A program made the position numbers and the translations under genes. From Bacteroidota bacterium (GTDB lineage: Bacteria; Bacteroidota; Bacteroidia; Bacteroidales; JAAUTT01): a DNA stretch of 64,000 bases. A model generated the notes under the pieces. That model worked only from the letters and a program-made list of their open reading frames with translations, had not been told where the DNA came from and did no database searches. The stretch is taken from the NCBI GenBank assembly GCA_030706405.1, contig JAUZOO010000013.1:57682-121681 (forward strand), given 5' to 3'. This document shows positions 16,302-27,600 of this stretch, one piece after another (within the stretch, counting starts at the first letter, position 1; each line of letters starts with the position of its first letter).

Positions 16302-17237
16302 TTATTTCCTTGAAATAAAACCCTTTACCTGCAACCACTTTTCACATGCTTCCGTCCAAGTCGATTCAGTACCTACCTTCCACTTTCCTAATCCATATCC
16401 ATGTCCTCCGCGCTCATAAATATGGAGTTCGCAGGGAATCTTGCATTTTTTCATGGCTAAAGCGTATTCAATACTGTTTTCTACCGGAACCGTACCATCA
16501 TCCATCGAGTGTATCATAAATGCGGGTGGTGTTTTTGCGGTAACTTGCAAAGCATTCGAAAAATGATTTACCATTTCCGGAGTCGGATTTTTACCCAATA
16601 AACTTTCTCTTGAGCCTCTATGGGTAATGGCAGAATCCATGGAAACTACCGGATAAATTAATAACGAGAAGTCAGGACGAGCGCTTGTTGAATCTTTTAA
16701 CTCATCTACCTTTTCATCGAAATGAGTTGAAATGGTAGATGCAATGTGGCCTCCGGCCGAAAAGCCCATAATACCTATTTTATGTGGGTCGATGCCCCAT
16801 TTTTTAGCATTACGGCGTACAATGCGCATAGCTTCCTGCCCATCCTGCAACGGAGCTATGGATTTGTTTTTCATAATGGCATCATCGGGCAAGCGATAGT
16901 GTAAAACAACAGCCGTAATACCCAACTGGTTGAGCCATTTGGCCACCTCTGTCCCCTCATTAATAAAAGAAATACCATAATAGCCACCTCCCGGGCATAC
17001 CACAACTGCAGTTCCGGTATTTTTGTCGGCAGGTGCCGGGTAAACCTGAATGGTTGGTTTGGTAACAAACCTGATCTTTATCCAGTAAGCTGAATCAACT
17101 ATTTGCTTGTAGTTGGGATTAGGGATCGAACCCGGAACTTTCCCATTCCAAATATCAATCACTTGTGTTTGACTAAAAACACTGGCAGCTATCATTATAA
17201 TACCAGCTAACACTAATACGTTTTTTTTGAAATTCAT
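16302..17237 (-). CDS. Alpha/beta-hydrolase, acetyl-xylan-esterase-like (BD-FAE type), copy 1
   Basis: 311 residues with a signal peptide (about 1-23, ends F-S-Q). Oxyanion-hole motif C-P-G-G-G-Y (81-86), nucleophile Ser160 in G-F-S-A-G-G, acid Asp246 or Asp247 in H-S-M-D-D-G-T-V-P, and His279 in G-G-H-G-Y-G-L-G. Family members remove acetyl or feruloyl esters from hemicellulose. The gene lies 57 nt after a clearly homologous neighbour (17295-18239), so the pair arose by tandem duplication. Which ester each prefers cannot be told. Confidence 0.85.
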   Translation of the reverse strand: MNFKKNVLVLAGIIMIAASVFSQTQVIDIWNGKVPGSIPNPNYKQIVDSAYWIKIRFVTKPTIQVYPAPADKNTGTAVVVCPGGGYYGISFINEGTEVAKWLNQLGITAVVLHYRLPDDAIMKNKSIAPLQDGQEAMRIVRRNAKKWGIDPHKIGIMGFSAGGHIASTISTHFDEKVDELKDSTSARPDFSLLIYPVVSMDSAITHRGSRESLLGKNPTPEMVNHFSNALQVTAKTPPAFMIHSMDDGTVPVENSIEYALAMKKCKIPCELHIYERGGHGYGLGKWKVGTESTWTEACEKWLQVKGFISRK

Positions 17238-17294
17238 AACATCAAACTATTTTTTATCAATACATTATTTTCTAGTACAAAAAACTATCATCTT

Positions 17295-18239
17295 TTATTT
17301 TCTTATTAACAAACCTCTCCCTTCAAGCCATTTACGACAGGCTTCAGGCCAAAACGATTCAGTATTTGCCGAGTTACCCAAACCGTAACCATGCCCTCCT
17401 GCCTGATAAAGGTGAAGTTCGCAGGGAATATGAAATTTATGCATGGCTAGCGCATAGTCTATACTATTTTGCACAGGCACTGCACCATCGTCCAACGAAT
17501 GAACCATAAAAGCTGGTGGTGTATCACTGTTTACTCTCAACTCATTGGAGTAATGTTTCACCAATTCTGGCGCTGGAGTAGCACCAAGTAAATTCAAACG
17601 CGAGCCCCAATGGGTAATGCTCGAATCCATGGAGATGACAGGATAAATAAGTAACGAGAAATCGGGTCTGGCACTGGTCAAATCCTCCAGTTCATAGACC
17701 TTCTCATTGAAATGGGTGGAAAGGGTAGAGGCCAGATGTCCGCCTGCGGAGAATCCCATGATTCCAATTTTATTGGGATCAATCCTCCATTCTTTCGCAT
17801 GGCTGCGAACCATACGAATTGCTTTTTGACCATCCTGCATGGGGCCAATTGATTTATTTTCCATAATGCTATCGTCTGGCAAACGGTATTTCAGCACGAA
17901 AGCGGTTACTCCCAAAGTGTTTAACCATTTAGCCACCTGTTCGCCTTCATGTTTAATAGCAAGTCCCCCATAGGCTCCCCCGGGACAAATAATGACTGCC
18001 GTACCCGTAGCCTTTGCCTCAGGAGCAGGATAAAAATAAAGGCAGGGATCTGTAATGGATTTCTTATCAATCCAGCCCGCAGCGGTATCGACCATCTGCT
18101 TGAATAGGTCGTTATGTTTAGCTCCCGGAATCTTTCCATTCCAAAGATCAATCACTTTGGTTTGAGCAAATAAACTTCCGCCAACTGTAATCAGGCATAT
18201 AAATGCCAACATTGTTTGTTTTAGTTTTGTCTCCCTCAT
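17295..18239 (-). CDS. Alpha/beta-hydrolase, acetyl-xylan-esterase-like (BD-FAE type), copy 2
   Basis: 314 residues, signal peptide about 1-26 (ends L-F-A-Q). Same architecture as the neighbour: C-P-G-G-A-Y oxyanion motif, Ser164 in G-F-S-A-G-G-H, H-S-L-D-D-G-A-V-P and G-G-H-G-Y-G-L-G. The oxyanion motif differs from copy 1 (GGAY versus GGGY), the clearest active-site change in the pair. Its ATG overlaps the TGA of the preceding GH2 gene in an ATGA junction (18236-18239), indicating translational coupling. Confidence 0.85.
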   Translation of the reverse strand: MRETKLKQTMLAFICLITVGGSLFAQTKVIDLWNGKIPGAKHNDLFKQMVDTAAGWIDKKSITDPCLYFYPAPEAKATGTAVIICPGGAYGGLAIKHEGEQVAKWLNTLGVTAFVLKYRLPDDSIMENKSIGPMQDGQKAIRMVRSHAKEWRIDPNKIGIMGFSAGGHLASTLSTHFNEKVYELEDLTSARPDFSLLIYPVISMDSSITHWGSRLNLLGATPAPELVKHYSNELRVNSDTPPAFMVHSLDDGAVPVQNSIDYALAMHKFHIPCELHLYQAGGHGYGLGNSANTESFWPEACRKWLEGRGLLIRK

Positions 18240-20032
18240 TTTTTCTTATAGTATTGATGCATGATATTCCACGCTTTTTTCTTTTCTCCTTTATCGGATA
18301 TTAGCCCTTTCCGGTTATATCCTTTCTGGTACACAGGATGCATTCGCCCTAAAGATCTATAATCGAATAAAATCCAGGGACAGACTCCGCATAAATTAGG
18401 AATTGTACCAAACATCTCTATTTGATCCTTATAAATCTGCTCCTGATATTCTTCAGACCAAGAAGCAGCTTCGTCGGCTGGAACGTTTTTGTTTCCATAC
18501 AACGCCTCACCTCCGAATTCTGAGATAAATATTGGCTTATCAGGGAACGCAACTTTCCATTTTGTATCTGAGGGCTTACCTTGCCACGGATCGTACCAGC
18601 CAATGTATTCGTTAATGGATATCAGGTCGGAATACTTGTACAGCGTATCCCAAATGTTGAATGAATTGTCAACGTACGATTGTGTATTCATAACATGATT
18701 GATCAGCCGGGTTGAATCCATTGCCCTGCATTTTCGAGTTAACTCAACGAGGGCATTATTCCTATTTGAAGTACCTGAATAGGTTTCATTCGAAAGACTC
18801 CAGACAATTACTGCGGCTCGGTTTTTATCCCTGCGAATCATTTCTTTGAGCATGGTTTCCATTTTTTGTGGAACCACGCTGTCCGAAAACTGGACATGTT
18901 GATAAACTGGCAACTCATCCCACACCATCAATCCCATCTTTTCAGCTTCCTTAATCATGTTTTCGTTGTGCGGATAGTGTGCCAACCGAATAAGATTACA
19001 TCCCAATTCTTTGGCGGAATTCAACAATAGTTTAGCATCGTTCATTGAATAAGCCCTGGCTTTTTCCAATGGGTTTTCTTCATGAATATTGACCGCTTTC
19101 AAAAAAATAGGCTTTTTATTCAATAAAACTTTATTCCCTTGTACTTCAATGCACCTGAAACCAATCTCATCAGCAATAGAATCCGTTTCACTTTCAATAA
19201 TTACTTTATAAAGTTTAGGGTTTTCGGGCGACCAAAGATTAAAATGTGAAGAGAAATCAATTTTTGCGCGGCCTTTGTCGTCCGACCGGGCTTTAAACAC
19301 CAGGTTAAGCTCCGGTATTTTTAGCTTAATGTTTTGAGCGGCTTGTGCACCATTCAATTGCACCCAGCCCAGCACCCTGTTCAGGCTACCTTTTTTCAAT
19401 TGGATAAAATAATCCTCAATATAACTGCTATTGGTTTCAATCAGGTCAACATCGCGTGTGATTCCACCGTAATTAAACCAATCGTAACCTGTACCGGGCA
19501 ATCCATTTCCCTGTCGGTTATTATTAGCCTTAACAACAATGGTATTAATTCCGGTTTTCACCTTATCGGTAATTTCAAACTGAAAAGGAGTAAAACCACC
19601 TTCGTGACTGCCAATTTTCAGGCCGTTCAGATAAACATCGGCTAAGTAATTTACAGCCCCAAAATGGAGGAAAAGCCTTTTCCCGGTTTGAGGTGTATGG
19701 TTAAACTGTTTTTTATACCAAACAGTTCCCTCAAACCAAGAGAGTTCACACAATTGGGAATTAAAATCGCCCGGTACTTTCAGATAAGGCCCGCCATCAA
19801 ACGAATATTCAACAAAATCGGTTTTCTTTTGTGGCTTTTTTTCCTGCCAAACCTGTTTCCATTCTCCTATCCCGTTTGGGTCAATAATTACTTGCCAGTT
19901 GCCGTTCAAACTTGTTTTGTTTCTGTTCAAAACATTCACCATGGCTGTTTGAGCAGTTAAGCTACCTGTCAATTGTAATAGGCAAAGTAGAACAAGAACC
20001 AGATTCCTGAATAACTTATCCTTTAATAACAT
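18236..20032 (-). CDS. GH2 beta-glucuronidase/beta-galactosidase-type enzyme (short form)
   Basis: 598 residues, near the length of UidA-type GH2 enzymes. Signal peptide about 1-28; sugar-binding jelly roll (about 40-200), Ig-like domain (about 205-300), then the TIM barrel with N-I-H-E-E-N-P-L, H-Y-P-H-N-E, acid/base Glu416 (W-S-L-S-N-E) and nucleophile Glu505 (F-I-S-E-F-G). It would act on terminal beta-galactosyl or beta-glucuronyl residues; specificity cannot be fixed by eye. Coupled to the downstream esterase by the ATGA overlap. An 80-bp spacer separates it from the GH29 gene upstream. Confidence 0.88.
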   Translation of the reverse strand: MLLKDKLFRNLVLVLLCLLQLTGSLTAQTAMVNVLNRNKTSLNGNWQVIIDPNGIGEWKQVWQEKKPQKKTDFVEYSFDGGPYLKVPGDFNSQLCELSWFEGTVWYKKQFNHTPQTGKRLFLHFGAVNYLADVYLNGLKIGSHEGGFTPFQFEITDKVKTGINTIVVKANNNRQGNGLPGTGYDWFNYGGITRDVDLIETNSSYIEDYFIQLKKGSLNRVLGWVQLNGAQAAQNIKLKIPELNLVFKARSDDKGRAKIDFSSHFNLWSPENPKLYKVIIESETDSIADEIGFRCIEVQGNKVLLNKKPIFLKAVNIHEENPLEKARAYSMNDAKLLLNSAKELGCNLIRLAHYPHNENMIKEAEKMGLMVWDELPVYQHVQFSDSVVPQKMETMLKEMIRRDKNRAAVIVWSLSNETYSGTSNRNNALVELTRKCRAMDSTRLINHVMNTQSYVDNSFNIWDTLYKYSDLISINEYIGWYDPWQGKPSDTKWKVAFPDKPIFISEFGGEALYGNKNVPADEAASWSEEYQEQIYKDQIEMFGTIPNLCGVCPWILFDYRSLGRMHPVYQKGYNRKGLISDKGEKKKAWNIMHQYYKKK

Positions 20033-20113
20033 ACATTATATATCGCATTAATTTGATTGATATAGGTTTGGTAAAGACCAAATATGATTTGGCCGTTACG
20101 TGTTGAATAGCGA

Positions 20114-22192
20114 TTATTCAGTAATCACATCCACTTCGGCATACCCGGCAACGTCATCGCCAAATGTGTTTTTCAATGCACGCAACTTAATGTAACGAGC
20201 CATTGCCGGTGCAAAAGTTTTGATTTGCATCAAAGGGTTATTTTTTATATTCGAGAACTCGCCCTGATCGACTAATTTCCAGTCTATATTGTCGTCCGAC
20301 ACATAAAATTCGTAGGTAGTAATGATACCGGAACTCCACTTATTCTGATCGGGCAGGTATTTGAAGCCACGAACATTGTAGCTGTTGCCTAAATCGATAA
20401 CCAAATCTATTGGCATCTTTTTATCTCTCTGGTGACATACGCTGGATGGATCTCCGTCGAGCATTGCAGCTGCTTTTTCATCGCTTATCCCTACCAATTT
20501 CCAACCTTTTTTAGAAATATCGAATTTCTCAGAACCTACCGGACTGCTTTTGCCCAAAGTTGGATCGTAAGAAATAGCCTTTACCTCTATTTTACCCTCT
20601 GCGACGAAAGGACCTGTATATTTTTTTGAGTTTAATGTCGGTTCGCTACCATCCAATGTATAATAGAAAATCGGACCAATATCGTTGGTGGTTATAGTTA
20701 CTTCACCTGATTGATTGCGGACAATAGAAGGCGCATTCAGGAACACCGGAGCATCATAAATTCCGATATTGGAAATGACAGGACTACATTTTGAGTCGGT
20801 AACATTGAAACGTACCTGAGTTGCTTGTACAGCCGGAAAACGAAGAATCCGTTTATACCCAATCGTAGTCGCTCTTGCTATTTCTTTCCAGTTTCCATCC
20901 ACAAGCGCTTCGACTGTGAAAGCTTTCACACGTTGTCCCAAACGAATATATTCCTGTGCCAGAAAGCGGTTGAACAGTGTTGGTTTGCCAAAATCGATGG
21001 TCAACGAAGCTGTTTTTACATTATCATCGGTAGCCCAATACGAATCTTTTTTAGCGTCAATGGCATTGTCTGCTCCGAACTTTTCTGAATTGCCTCGTAC
21101 ATTCGATGCTTTTGTTTTTTTATTCATGGCAAGGTTTACTGCAAACGATTCATTTACCGCTTTGGCAAATTCAATCGCATTTTTTCCGTCGGTTGGATGA
21201 ATTAAACCGTTTGGCATGATCGGGAAATTGAGCAACAACGAGCCATTACGTCCGATAGAGTTATAGAAAAGATCCATTAATTGAGGTACAGTTTTAACTT
21301 TACTGTCTTCGTTAGGATGATAGAACCATTCCGGACGGATGGAAGTGTTTACTTCGGCAGGTACCCAGGCATTCCCGTTTTCCACACCAAAATGCAAATT
21401 GTTCCAAGGAACATCGCCCGTTGCGTTCAAGAGACTCCAGTTAGTTTCGCCAACAGAACCTTCTTCTGTGCCAACCCAGCGCAGGTCGCCACGGTCGCCT
21501 CCATCGTTCCAAATCACGCAATTGGGTTGCAGCTTATGGATCAGATTGTAAGTATTCTTCCAATCGTAATAGGTCTTAGGGTCAATTTTCCGGGTTTCAT
21601 TGGCTCCACCATAATATCCGTTGCCTCCATTAGCGCCGTCAAACCACACTTCGAATATAGGTCCGTAATTGGTGAGCAGTTCGGTGAGCTGATTTCGGAA
21701 GTAAGTAATATATTCCGGTTTCCCATAATCAGGACTATTTCTATCCCAAGGAGATAAATAAATTCCCAACTTTAAACCATATTCTTTACAGGCATCGGCC
21801 ATTTCGCGAACCATATCTCCCTTGCCGTTTTTCCATGGGGCATTTTTTACAGAATACTCCGTATATTTAGAAGGCCATAAACAAAAACCGCAGTGATGCT
21901 TGGCTGTGATGATTATTCCTTTCATTCCGGCTTCTTTGCAAATACGAGCCCACTGGCGACAATCCGATTTTTCAGGGTTAAATAATTTAACATCTTCATT
22001 TCCAAAGCCCCACGATTGATCCGTGTAAGTGTTAAGGGAAAAATGAACAAATGCATAAGATTCCATTTCCTGCCACCTCATCTGATTTTCAGTAGGAACA
22101 GGGCCACAAGGAGCGGGGACTTTTGTCTGGGCGTTGATAATGCCCATAAAACAAATGGAAAGAATAATTTTGCACAAAAAAAACCTAATCAT
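20114..22192 (-). CDS. GH29 alpha-L-fucosidase with two discoidin (F5/8 C) domains and a chitobiase-C-like domain
   Basis: 692 residues; signal peptide about 1-21. GH29 barrel (about 28-345) with T-A-K-H-H-C-G-F-C-L-W-P and nucleophile Asp185 in V-W-F-D-G-A-N-G. Then an F5/8 type C domain (about 350-475), a small domain with Y-Y-T-L-D-G-S-E-P-T (about 480-555) as seen C-terminal in hexosaminidases, and a second discoidin domain (about 560-690). Discoidin domains bind glycans, so this is a modular fucosidase unlike the two compact GH29 paralogues at 29857 and 34751. It would release alpha-1,2-linked fucose from xyloglucan or similar chains. Confidence 0.9.
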   Translation of the reverse strand: MIRFFLCKIILSICFMGIINAQTKVPAPCGPVPTENQMRWQEMESYAFVHFSLNTYTDQSWGFGNEDVKLFNPEKSDCRQWARICKEAGMKGIIITAKHHCGFCLWPSKYTEYSVKNAPWKNGKGDMVREMADACKEYGLKLGIYLSPWDRNSPDYGKPEYITYFRNQLTELLTNYGPIFEVWFDGANGGNGYYGGANETRKIDPKTYYDWKNTYNLIHKLQPNCVIWNDGGDRGDLRWVGTEEGSVGETNWSLLNATGDVPWNNLHFGVENGNAWVPAEVNTSIRPEWFYHPNEDSKVKTVPQLMDLFYNSIGRNGSLLLNFPIMPNGLIHPTDGKNAIEFAKAVNESFAVNLAMNKKTKASNVRGNSEKFGADNAIDAKKDSYWATDDNVKTASLTIDFGKPTLFNRFLAQEYIRLGQRVKAFTVEALVDGNWKEIARATTIGYKRILRFPAVQATQVRFNVTDSKCSPVISNIGIYDAPVFLNAPSIVRNQSGEVTITTNDIGPIFYYTLDGSEPTLNSKKYTGPFVAEGKIEVKAISYDPTLGKSSPVGSEKFDISKKGWKLVGISDEKAAAMLDGDPSSVCHQRDKKMPIDLVIDLGNSYNVRGFKYLPDQNKWSSGIITTYEFYVSDDNIDWKLVDQGEFSNIKNNPLMQIKTFAPAMARYIKLRALKNTFGDDVAGYAEVDVITE

Positions 22193-22224
22193 ATAATTAA
22201 TTATTTAATCTAAAACACAAAGAC

Positions 22225-24669
22225 TTACTCTACTTTAATAATAATACCATCACCTTTAAGCATCTCAGAAGAAGCCTTCAATTTAATCACTCCCGCTTGT
22301 TTTCCGGTTTGAACCAATACCATACAATAGCCATTGAAAGCTATGCGTTGACTTGCTTTGTCGGGCTCGTGACTAGTGGGGTTTCCATTGCCTGTACCGA
22401 TGATTGTGCCCGGGCCCTCAATTTCAAATTTAACGAGGTTATTGGCCGTTGGAACAATTCTTCCTTTGTTATCTTTGATAGCAACCTTTATGACAGCCAC
22501 ATCGCAACCATCTGCTTTCAGTGCATTTACATCGCTGAAGAGAGCAACTTGTGTTGCTGCTGTAGTTGTTTCAACTATATCTTTTGTCACAACTCTCCCT
22601 GCTTTGTATCCTTTGGCTTCCAGTTTTCCAGGCTTGTAAATGGCAGACCAAATTAGTTTTTTGAAAGGCTCTGCTTTTTTCCTGCCCAGACTTTTGCCGT
22701 TGAGAAACAGTTCCACTTCGTCGCAGTTGGTGTAACAATGCACTTTTACAGTATCGTTTTCCTTGCCTGGCCAGTTCCAATGCGGAAAAATGTGTATAGT
22801 AGGAGTATCTGTCCAAGCTGCTTTATAAGCATAGTAACCATCTTTAGGGAAACCACATACATCCATAAAGCCAAAATGGGAAGTAACGCAAGGCCAACCA
22901 AACGGTGTAGGTTCTCCACGGTAATCAAAACCAGTCCAAACATACAGGCCACCGAGGTATGGATATTTTACGATGTCAGCCCAATCCTCGCCCGGATAAG
23001 GGCCCCAATCGGGTTGCCAAATAGACGAATTGGAACAATAGCCCTTTCCCCAACTATTTTCGTATTCGCCACGGGTCGAAACAAAGCTTGTACCTTCGGT
23101 GCAAAACATTACACGGTCGGGATGATTCTCTTTATCCTTAACATAAGCCAATTGTTTGTCACCATAGTTATAGCCAACAACATCGAGTACATCGCCATAA
23201 CCGCCATCGTTGCGGGCATGGTTCATAGCTGCTGTTACTTTACGTGTAGGGTCTATTTTGTGAGCCATTGCCACCATTGTTTCGAGGATGCGTGCCCCTG
23301 TTACAGTACCTTGTATTGCCTCTTCGTTTTCCATACTCCACATGAAAATGGATGGGTGGTTACGGTCGCGGAACAACATGGTCTCGAGGTCGTCCAACCT
23401 TTCGGCACTGCTGGATAGGTAGCGGTTCTCATCCAACACCATGAAGCCTATACTGTCGCACATATCAAGCAATTCGGGTGTAGGCGGGTGGTGCGAACAA
23501 CGGTAGCCGTTGCTGCCAACTTCTTTCAGGAGCTTGAGCTTATACCAGTTGATTTTATTGGGAAGTGCTACGCCGATACCAGCAAAGTCCTGGTGGTTGC
23601 AAGTTCCTTTGATAGGATAACGTTTTCCGTTGAGAAAAACACCGTTTTTGTTGATTTCTACATTTCGAACACCAAAAGTAGTTTCGTAAGTATCAATCAC
23701 GGTGCCGTTTTCCGACACTTCAGTCAGCACTTTATATAAATTAGGCGTCTCGGGCGACCAAAGCATTGGTTTTGAAATTAAACCTAATTGCGCAACCTCT
23801 ACCTGATCGTAGGGACCAACGAACAGTGTTGAGGTTTTTGTATCAAGCAATGCTCCTTTTTTGTCCACTATTTTCGAAACAAGCGTAATATTTTTAGCTG
23901 TTTTGTATTCGTTCTTCAATGTAGTTTTGACACTTACCGATGCGTCAGTTTCTGTAATAGAAGGCGTTGTTACATACGTTCCAAATCGTGCCACATGAAG
24001 CCTGTTGGTTTTTACCAGCCATGTATGCCTGTAAATACCACCACCTTCGTACCACCAACCTTCGTATTCGCTGGCATCAACCTTAACCAAAATGGCATTT
24101 TTGCCTTCGTTTCCATAGCGCAACACATCTGTCAGGTCGTAATTTGAAGGAGTATAGCCACTTTTGTGTCCACCTAGCAAGTGTCCGTTTACCCAAACGG
24201 TACTGTTGCGAAAAATACCATCAAACTCAATGGATATTTTTTTACCCTTGTCCGATTCGGGTATTTCAAATTCTTTGCGATAAAAACCGATCCCGGTTGG
24301 TAAGAAACCATTAATTGCAGGTTGGCTACCGAGCGAGTTGTCGTGAACAAAAGTTCCTTCCACCACCCAATCATGCGGCAGGTTTACCTCTTTCCAATCC
24401 GCCGGGAGGATTTTTTTGTAACTATCCGGGTTAGAGTAGTCGATAACGGTATCTTTCTTGGCTATTATGCTCACATTGGCATCAGTTATACCGCCCTGAC
24501 AACCCGTCTTCACCTGCAACTTCATGGCAATATTGCCTTTATGAAACTGCCAATTGAAATCAAAATTCTCTTTTACCCTATTAGATGTATTGGCTTGCTC
24601 TATTCCTTTGACATTTATACCCAAAAAGGTAAGCAATAGAAACACACTAAAGAAACTCTTTCCTTTCAT
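22225..24669 (-). CDS. GH2 beta-galactosidase with C-terminal Ig-like domains
   Basis: 814 residues; signal peptide about 1-22. Jelly-roll domain with G-I-F-R-N-S-T-V-W-V-N-G-H (152-164), Ig domain, catalytic barrel with R-C-S-H-H-P-P-T-P-E, acid/base Glu449 (W-S-M-E-N-E-E) and nucleophile probably Glu525 (F-C-T-E-G-T-S). The tail (about 640-814) looks like DUF4982 plus a bacterial Ig-like domain (A-D-G-C-D-V-A-V-I-K-V-A-I-K-D). This domain set is common for beta-galactosidases of polysaccharide loci and is shared with the GH2 at 36440-38857. A roughly 50-residue insertion near 45-95 in the first domain is unusual. Confidence 0.87.
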   Translation of the reverse strand: MKGKSFFSVFLLLTFLGINVKGIEQANTSNRVKENFDFNWQFHKGNIAMKLQVKTGCQGGITDANVSIIAKKDTVIDYSNPDSYKKILPADWKEVNLPHDWVVEGTFVHDNSLGSQPAINGFLPTGIGFYRKEFEIPESDKGKKISIEFDGIFRNSTVWVNGHLLGGHKSGYTPSNYDLTDVLRYGNEGKNAILVKVDASEYEGWWYEGGGIYRHTWLVKTNRLHVARFGTYVTTPSITETDASVSVKTTLKNEYKTAKNITLVSKIVDKKGALLDTKTSTLFVGPYDQVEVAQLGLISKPMLWSPETPNLYKVLTEVSENGTVIDTYETTFGVRNVEINKNGVFLNGKRYPIKGTCNHQDFAGIGVALPNKINWYKLKLLKEVGSNGYRCSHHPPTPELLDMCDSIGFMVLDENRYLSSSAERLDDLETMLFRDRNHPSIFMWSMENEEAIQGTVTGARILETMVAMAHKIDPTRKVTAAMNHARNDGGYGDVLDVVGYNYGDKQLAYVKDKENHPDRVMFCTEGTSFVSTRGEYENSWGKGYCSNSSIWQPDWGPYPGEDWADIVKYPYLGGLYVWTGFDYRGEPTPFGWPCVTSHFGFMDVCGFPKDGYYAYKAAWTDTPTIHIFPHWNWPGKENDTVKVHCYTNCDEVELFLNGKSLGRKKAEPFKKLIWSAIYKPGKLEAKGYKAGRVVTKDIVETTTAATQVALFSDVNALKADGCDVAVIKVAIKDNKGRIVPTANNLVKFEIEGPGTIIGTGNGNPTSHEPDKASQRIAFNGYCMVLVQTGKQAGVIKLKASSEMLKGDGIIIKVE

Positions 24670-24697
24670 GTTCTACTTGACATATAAATTATACAAG

Positions 24698-27600
24698 TTA
24701 TTTTCTATCTGAATATTCCAGCACAAAGCCATATTGATAAGGCTGATTACCAGGATTGGTATATTTCCCCATGGTTTTAGCGCCCCACGAATCGTCGCCT
24801 CCTACGCCATGAATGTTTAAATCGATATTCAGGTTGATAAAATCGCGTTTTGGTAATTCGTAGTCGTGACGGGCAGGTTCTAAGTCTTCCTCGGCGTAAG
24901 GCCATGCCCGGAAGCAAAGCGGTTGCAAGCCGGTCACTTTTATGGCAGCATTGTTTTGCGAACTCAGCGTAAACCAACGCACATCACAACGGTTGGCATT
25001 ATCCTGAGGCGCAGCGTAATGTGTCGTAAAGTCGTCTATTTTAGTTCTGTAAAGACCAATAAACGAAGCCGTTTTGCGGTCGGGGTAATTTTCGTAGAAC
25101 CCACGTCCGTACCAGCCAACAGTGCTATAAACTTCTGGAATGCGCATTCTCATTCCAAATTTAGGCATCAGCGTAATGGTATTGCTCATCGGTTGATAAG
25201 CTGCCTCAACCTGCAATTGACCAAGTCCGTTCAGTTGATAACTCAGCGTATAATTGGCACCGATAGCCGGCAAATTCATTTCAAATTTCACCGATACTGA
25301 ATTATCCTGCCTAGACAGTTCCACTTTTTTCACCACCCGGTTTTCGGCTGCATTTCTCCATTTCGCAAATTCTTCCACATAACCGCTATGCTTTTGGTTG
25401 TCGTTAGGTGTTTTCCAGAAATAGGGTTCCAGTTGACCTTTCAACATTTCCTGCTGATTCACCTTCCAACTTGTAAGCGAACCATTCTTTTTATCCAAAG
25501 TAAAGGTCATGGTTTCTGTTTTAAGTTGAATTTGTGAGGCAGTCTCAGTCACATTAATCGTCTTTCCGGCAGGAACGATTCTTTTCCACGCAAATGGCTT
25601 CACTACAAACTGCTCCCGTGCAATGCAATAACCTGTTTCAGCCCAAAGTGTCGCATTTTTTAGTCGGACGTAGATATTCAGACAGATATCAGACGAAACC
25701 GAGTCAACCAACTGTGGTACGGGAAAATTGATAACGGAAGATGCACCCGGCAAAACGTCGTCGCATCGGAATTTACCTCGTTGAATCGATTTGCCGTTGG
25801 AAGTATATTCGTATTCGAAATCGAAGTTTTGCAAGGGTTGAAAATCGAAATGGTTGGTAACCCGAATGCTTGCATCCATATCATTTATCAACTGAAATAC
25901 AACCGGTTGATATACTTTTTGTACCTCGTAATAATGCGGATAAGGCTTTCTGTCGGTAGAAACCAAGCCACGCATCACAAAGTTTCCATCATTGGGTTTG
26001 TCGCCGAAATCGCCGCCATACGCCCAGAATTCATTGTCTTTCAAATTATAATCATCCGGGTGATCGGTAAGTTTCAGTGGAGAACCATCTTTGGTTTTAG
26101 GCAAGCCATGTTCGTCCCATTCCCAGATAGCTGCACCACAAATACTTGAATCGGCATAAATCACATCCCAGTATTCCTGCAAGTTGCCGCCCGAACTTCC
26201 CATCACATGGGCATATTCACGCATGATGACCGGTTTGTCATTGATCTTTTCGCCCAATTTTTTCAAATCGGCAGGATGCAGGTAACTATCGTCATAAATA
26301 TCTGAAATCTCACGATGCGTATCGGAGAAAACCAAACGCGTATGATCCAGTTTGCGGATAGTGTCGGCCATTGCTTTCATATTCTGCCCCTTGCCACCTT
26401 CGTTACCCAGCGACCAGAAAATGACGCACGCATGGTTTTTATCACGCCCAACCAATGAAGTAGCTCGTTCCAGATGAGACTTTTTCCAAGCCGGGTCTTC
26501 GCCAAGTTCTTTATTGCCCAAACCATAATCATGCGACTCCTGATTAGCCTCGTCCATCACGTAAAAACCGTATTTATCGCACAGTTCGTAAAACATAGGA
26601 TCGTCAGGATAATGGCTCGTGCGTATCATGTTGATATTGGCCTGCTTCATCAGCTCCATATCACGCACCATAAGCTGCCGACTCATGTATTTTCCGGTGC
26701 GTGGATGTTGCTCGTGTCGGTTGATACCTTTTAATTTCACTGCACGACCATTAATCAAAAACTGATCGCCACGCACCTCAATTTTGCGAACGCCAAAATA
26801 GCATTCGGCTTTATCTACAATCTCGTTTTTCTTATCTTTAAGTTTCAGAATAAGACGGTATAAATCAGGCGTTTCAGCCGACCAGAGCTTGGGTTGTTGT
26901 ATCAACGAATTGATGGTAAACGAAACTTGTTTTGATTTAGAAACCGGCACTTTTGCTGCTACCGGAATATCGATATACTCGCCTGATTTTGAGTATCCGG
27001 TTATTTCCGCTTCTACCTGAAGACCTGCGATATTCTGCAACTGACGGTTGTCCAGACTCAAATCGATAGAGACGTTGGCATTTTCATACGCTTTATCCGG
27101 AATTGCTTTTACAAAATAATCGCCGATAAAAACCTTTGGACGGACAATCAGATCAACATCGCGGAATATTCCGCCCAAACGCCAAATATCCTGATCTTCC
27201 ATATAGCTGCCGTCGCAATATTTATAGACTTCCACCGCCAGTTTATTTTCTCCTTTATGAATGTAAGAGGTGATGTCAAACTCGGCAGGCGACATGGAGT
27301 TTTCGCTATAACCAACTTTCTGTCCATTCACCCAAACATACATGGCCGATTGCACGCCTCCAAAATTCAGGAAGACCTGTTTATCAATCCAGTTCTCCGA
27401 AATTATAAAGGTTGTCAAATAACTACCTACAGGGTTCCGTTCTTTGTAGGTGGTAAAGCTTTTGTCGGGTTCGCCACTTACCCTTGGAATATCCCTTTTG
27501 AACGGATAAGCAATATTGGTATAAATGGGGGTTCCAAAACCCTGAAGTTCCCAATTACCGGGCACCAGAATATTATCCCATTTCTCAGTGGAATAACCTT

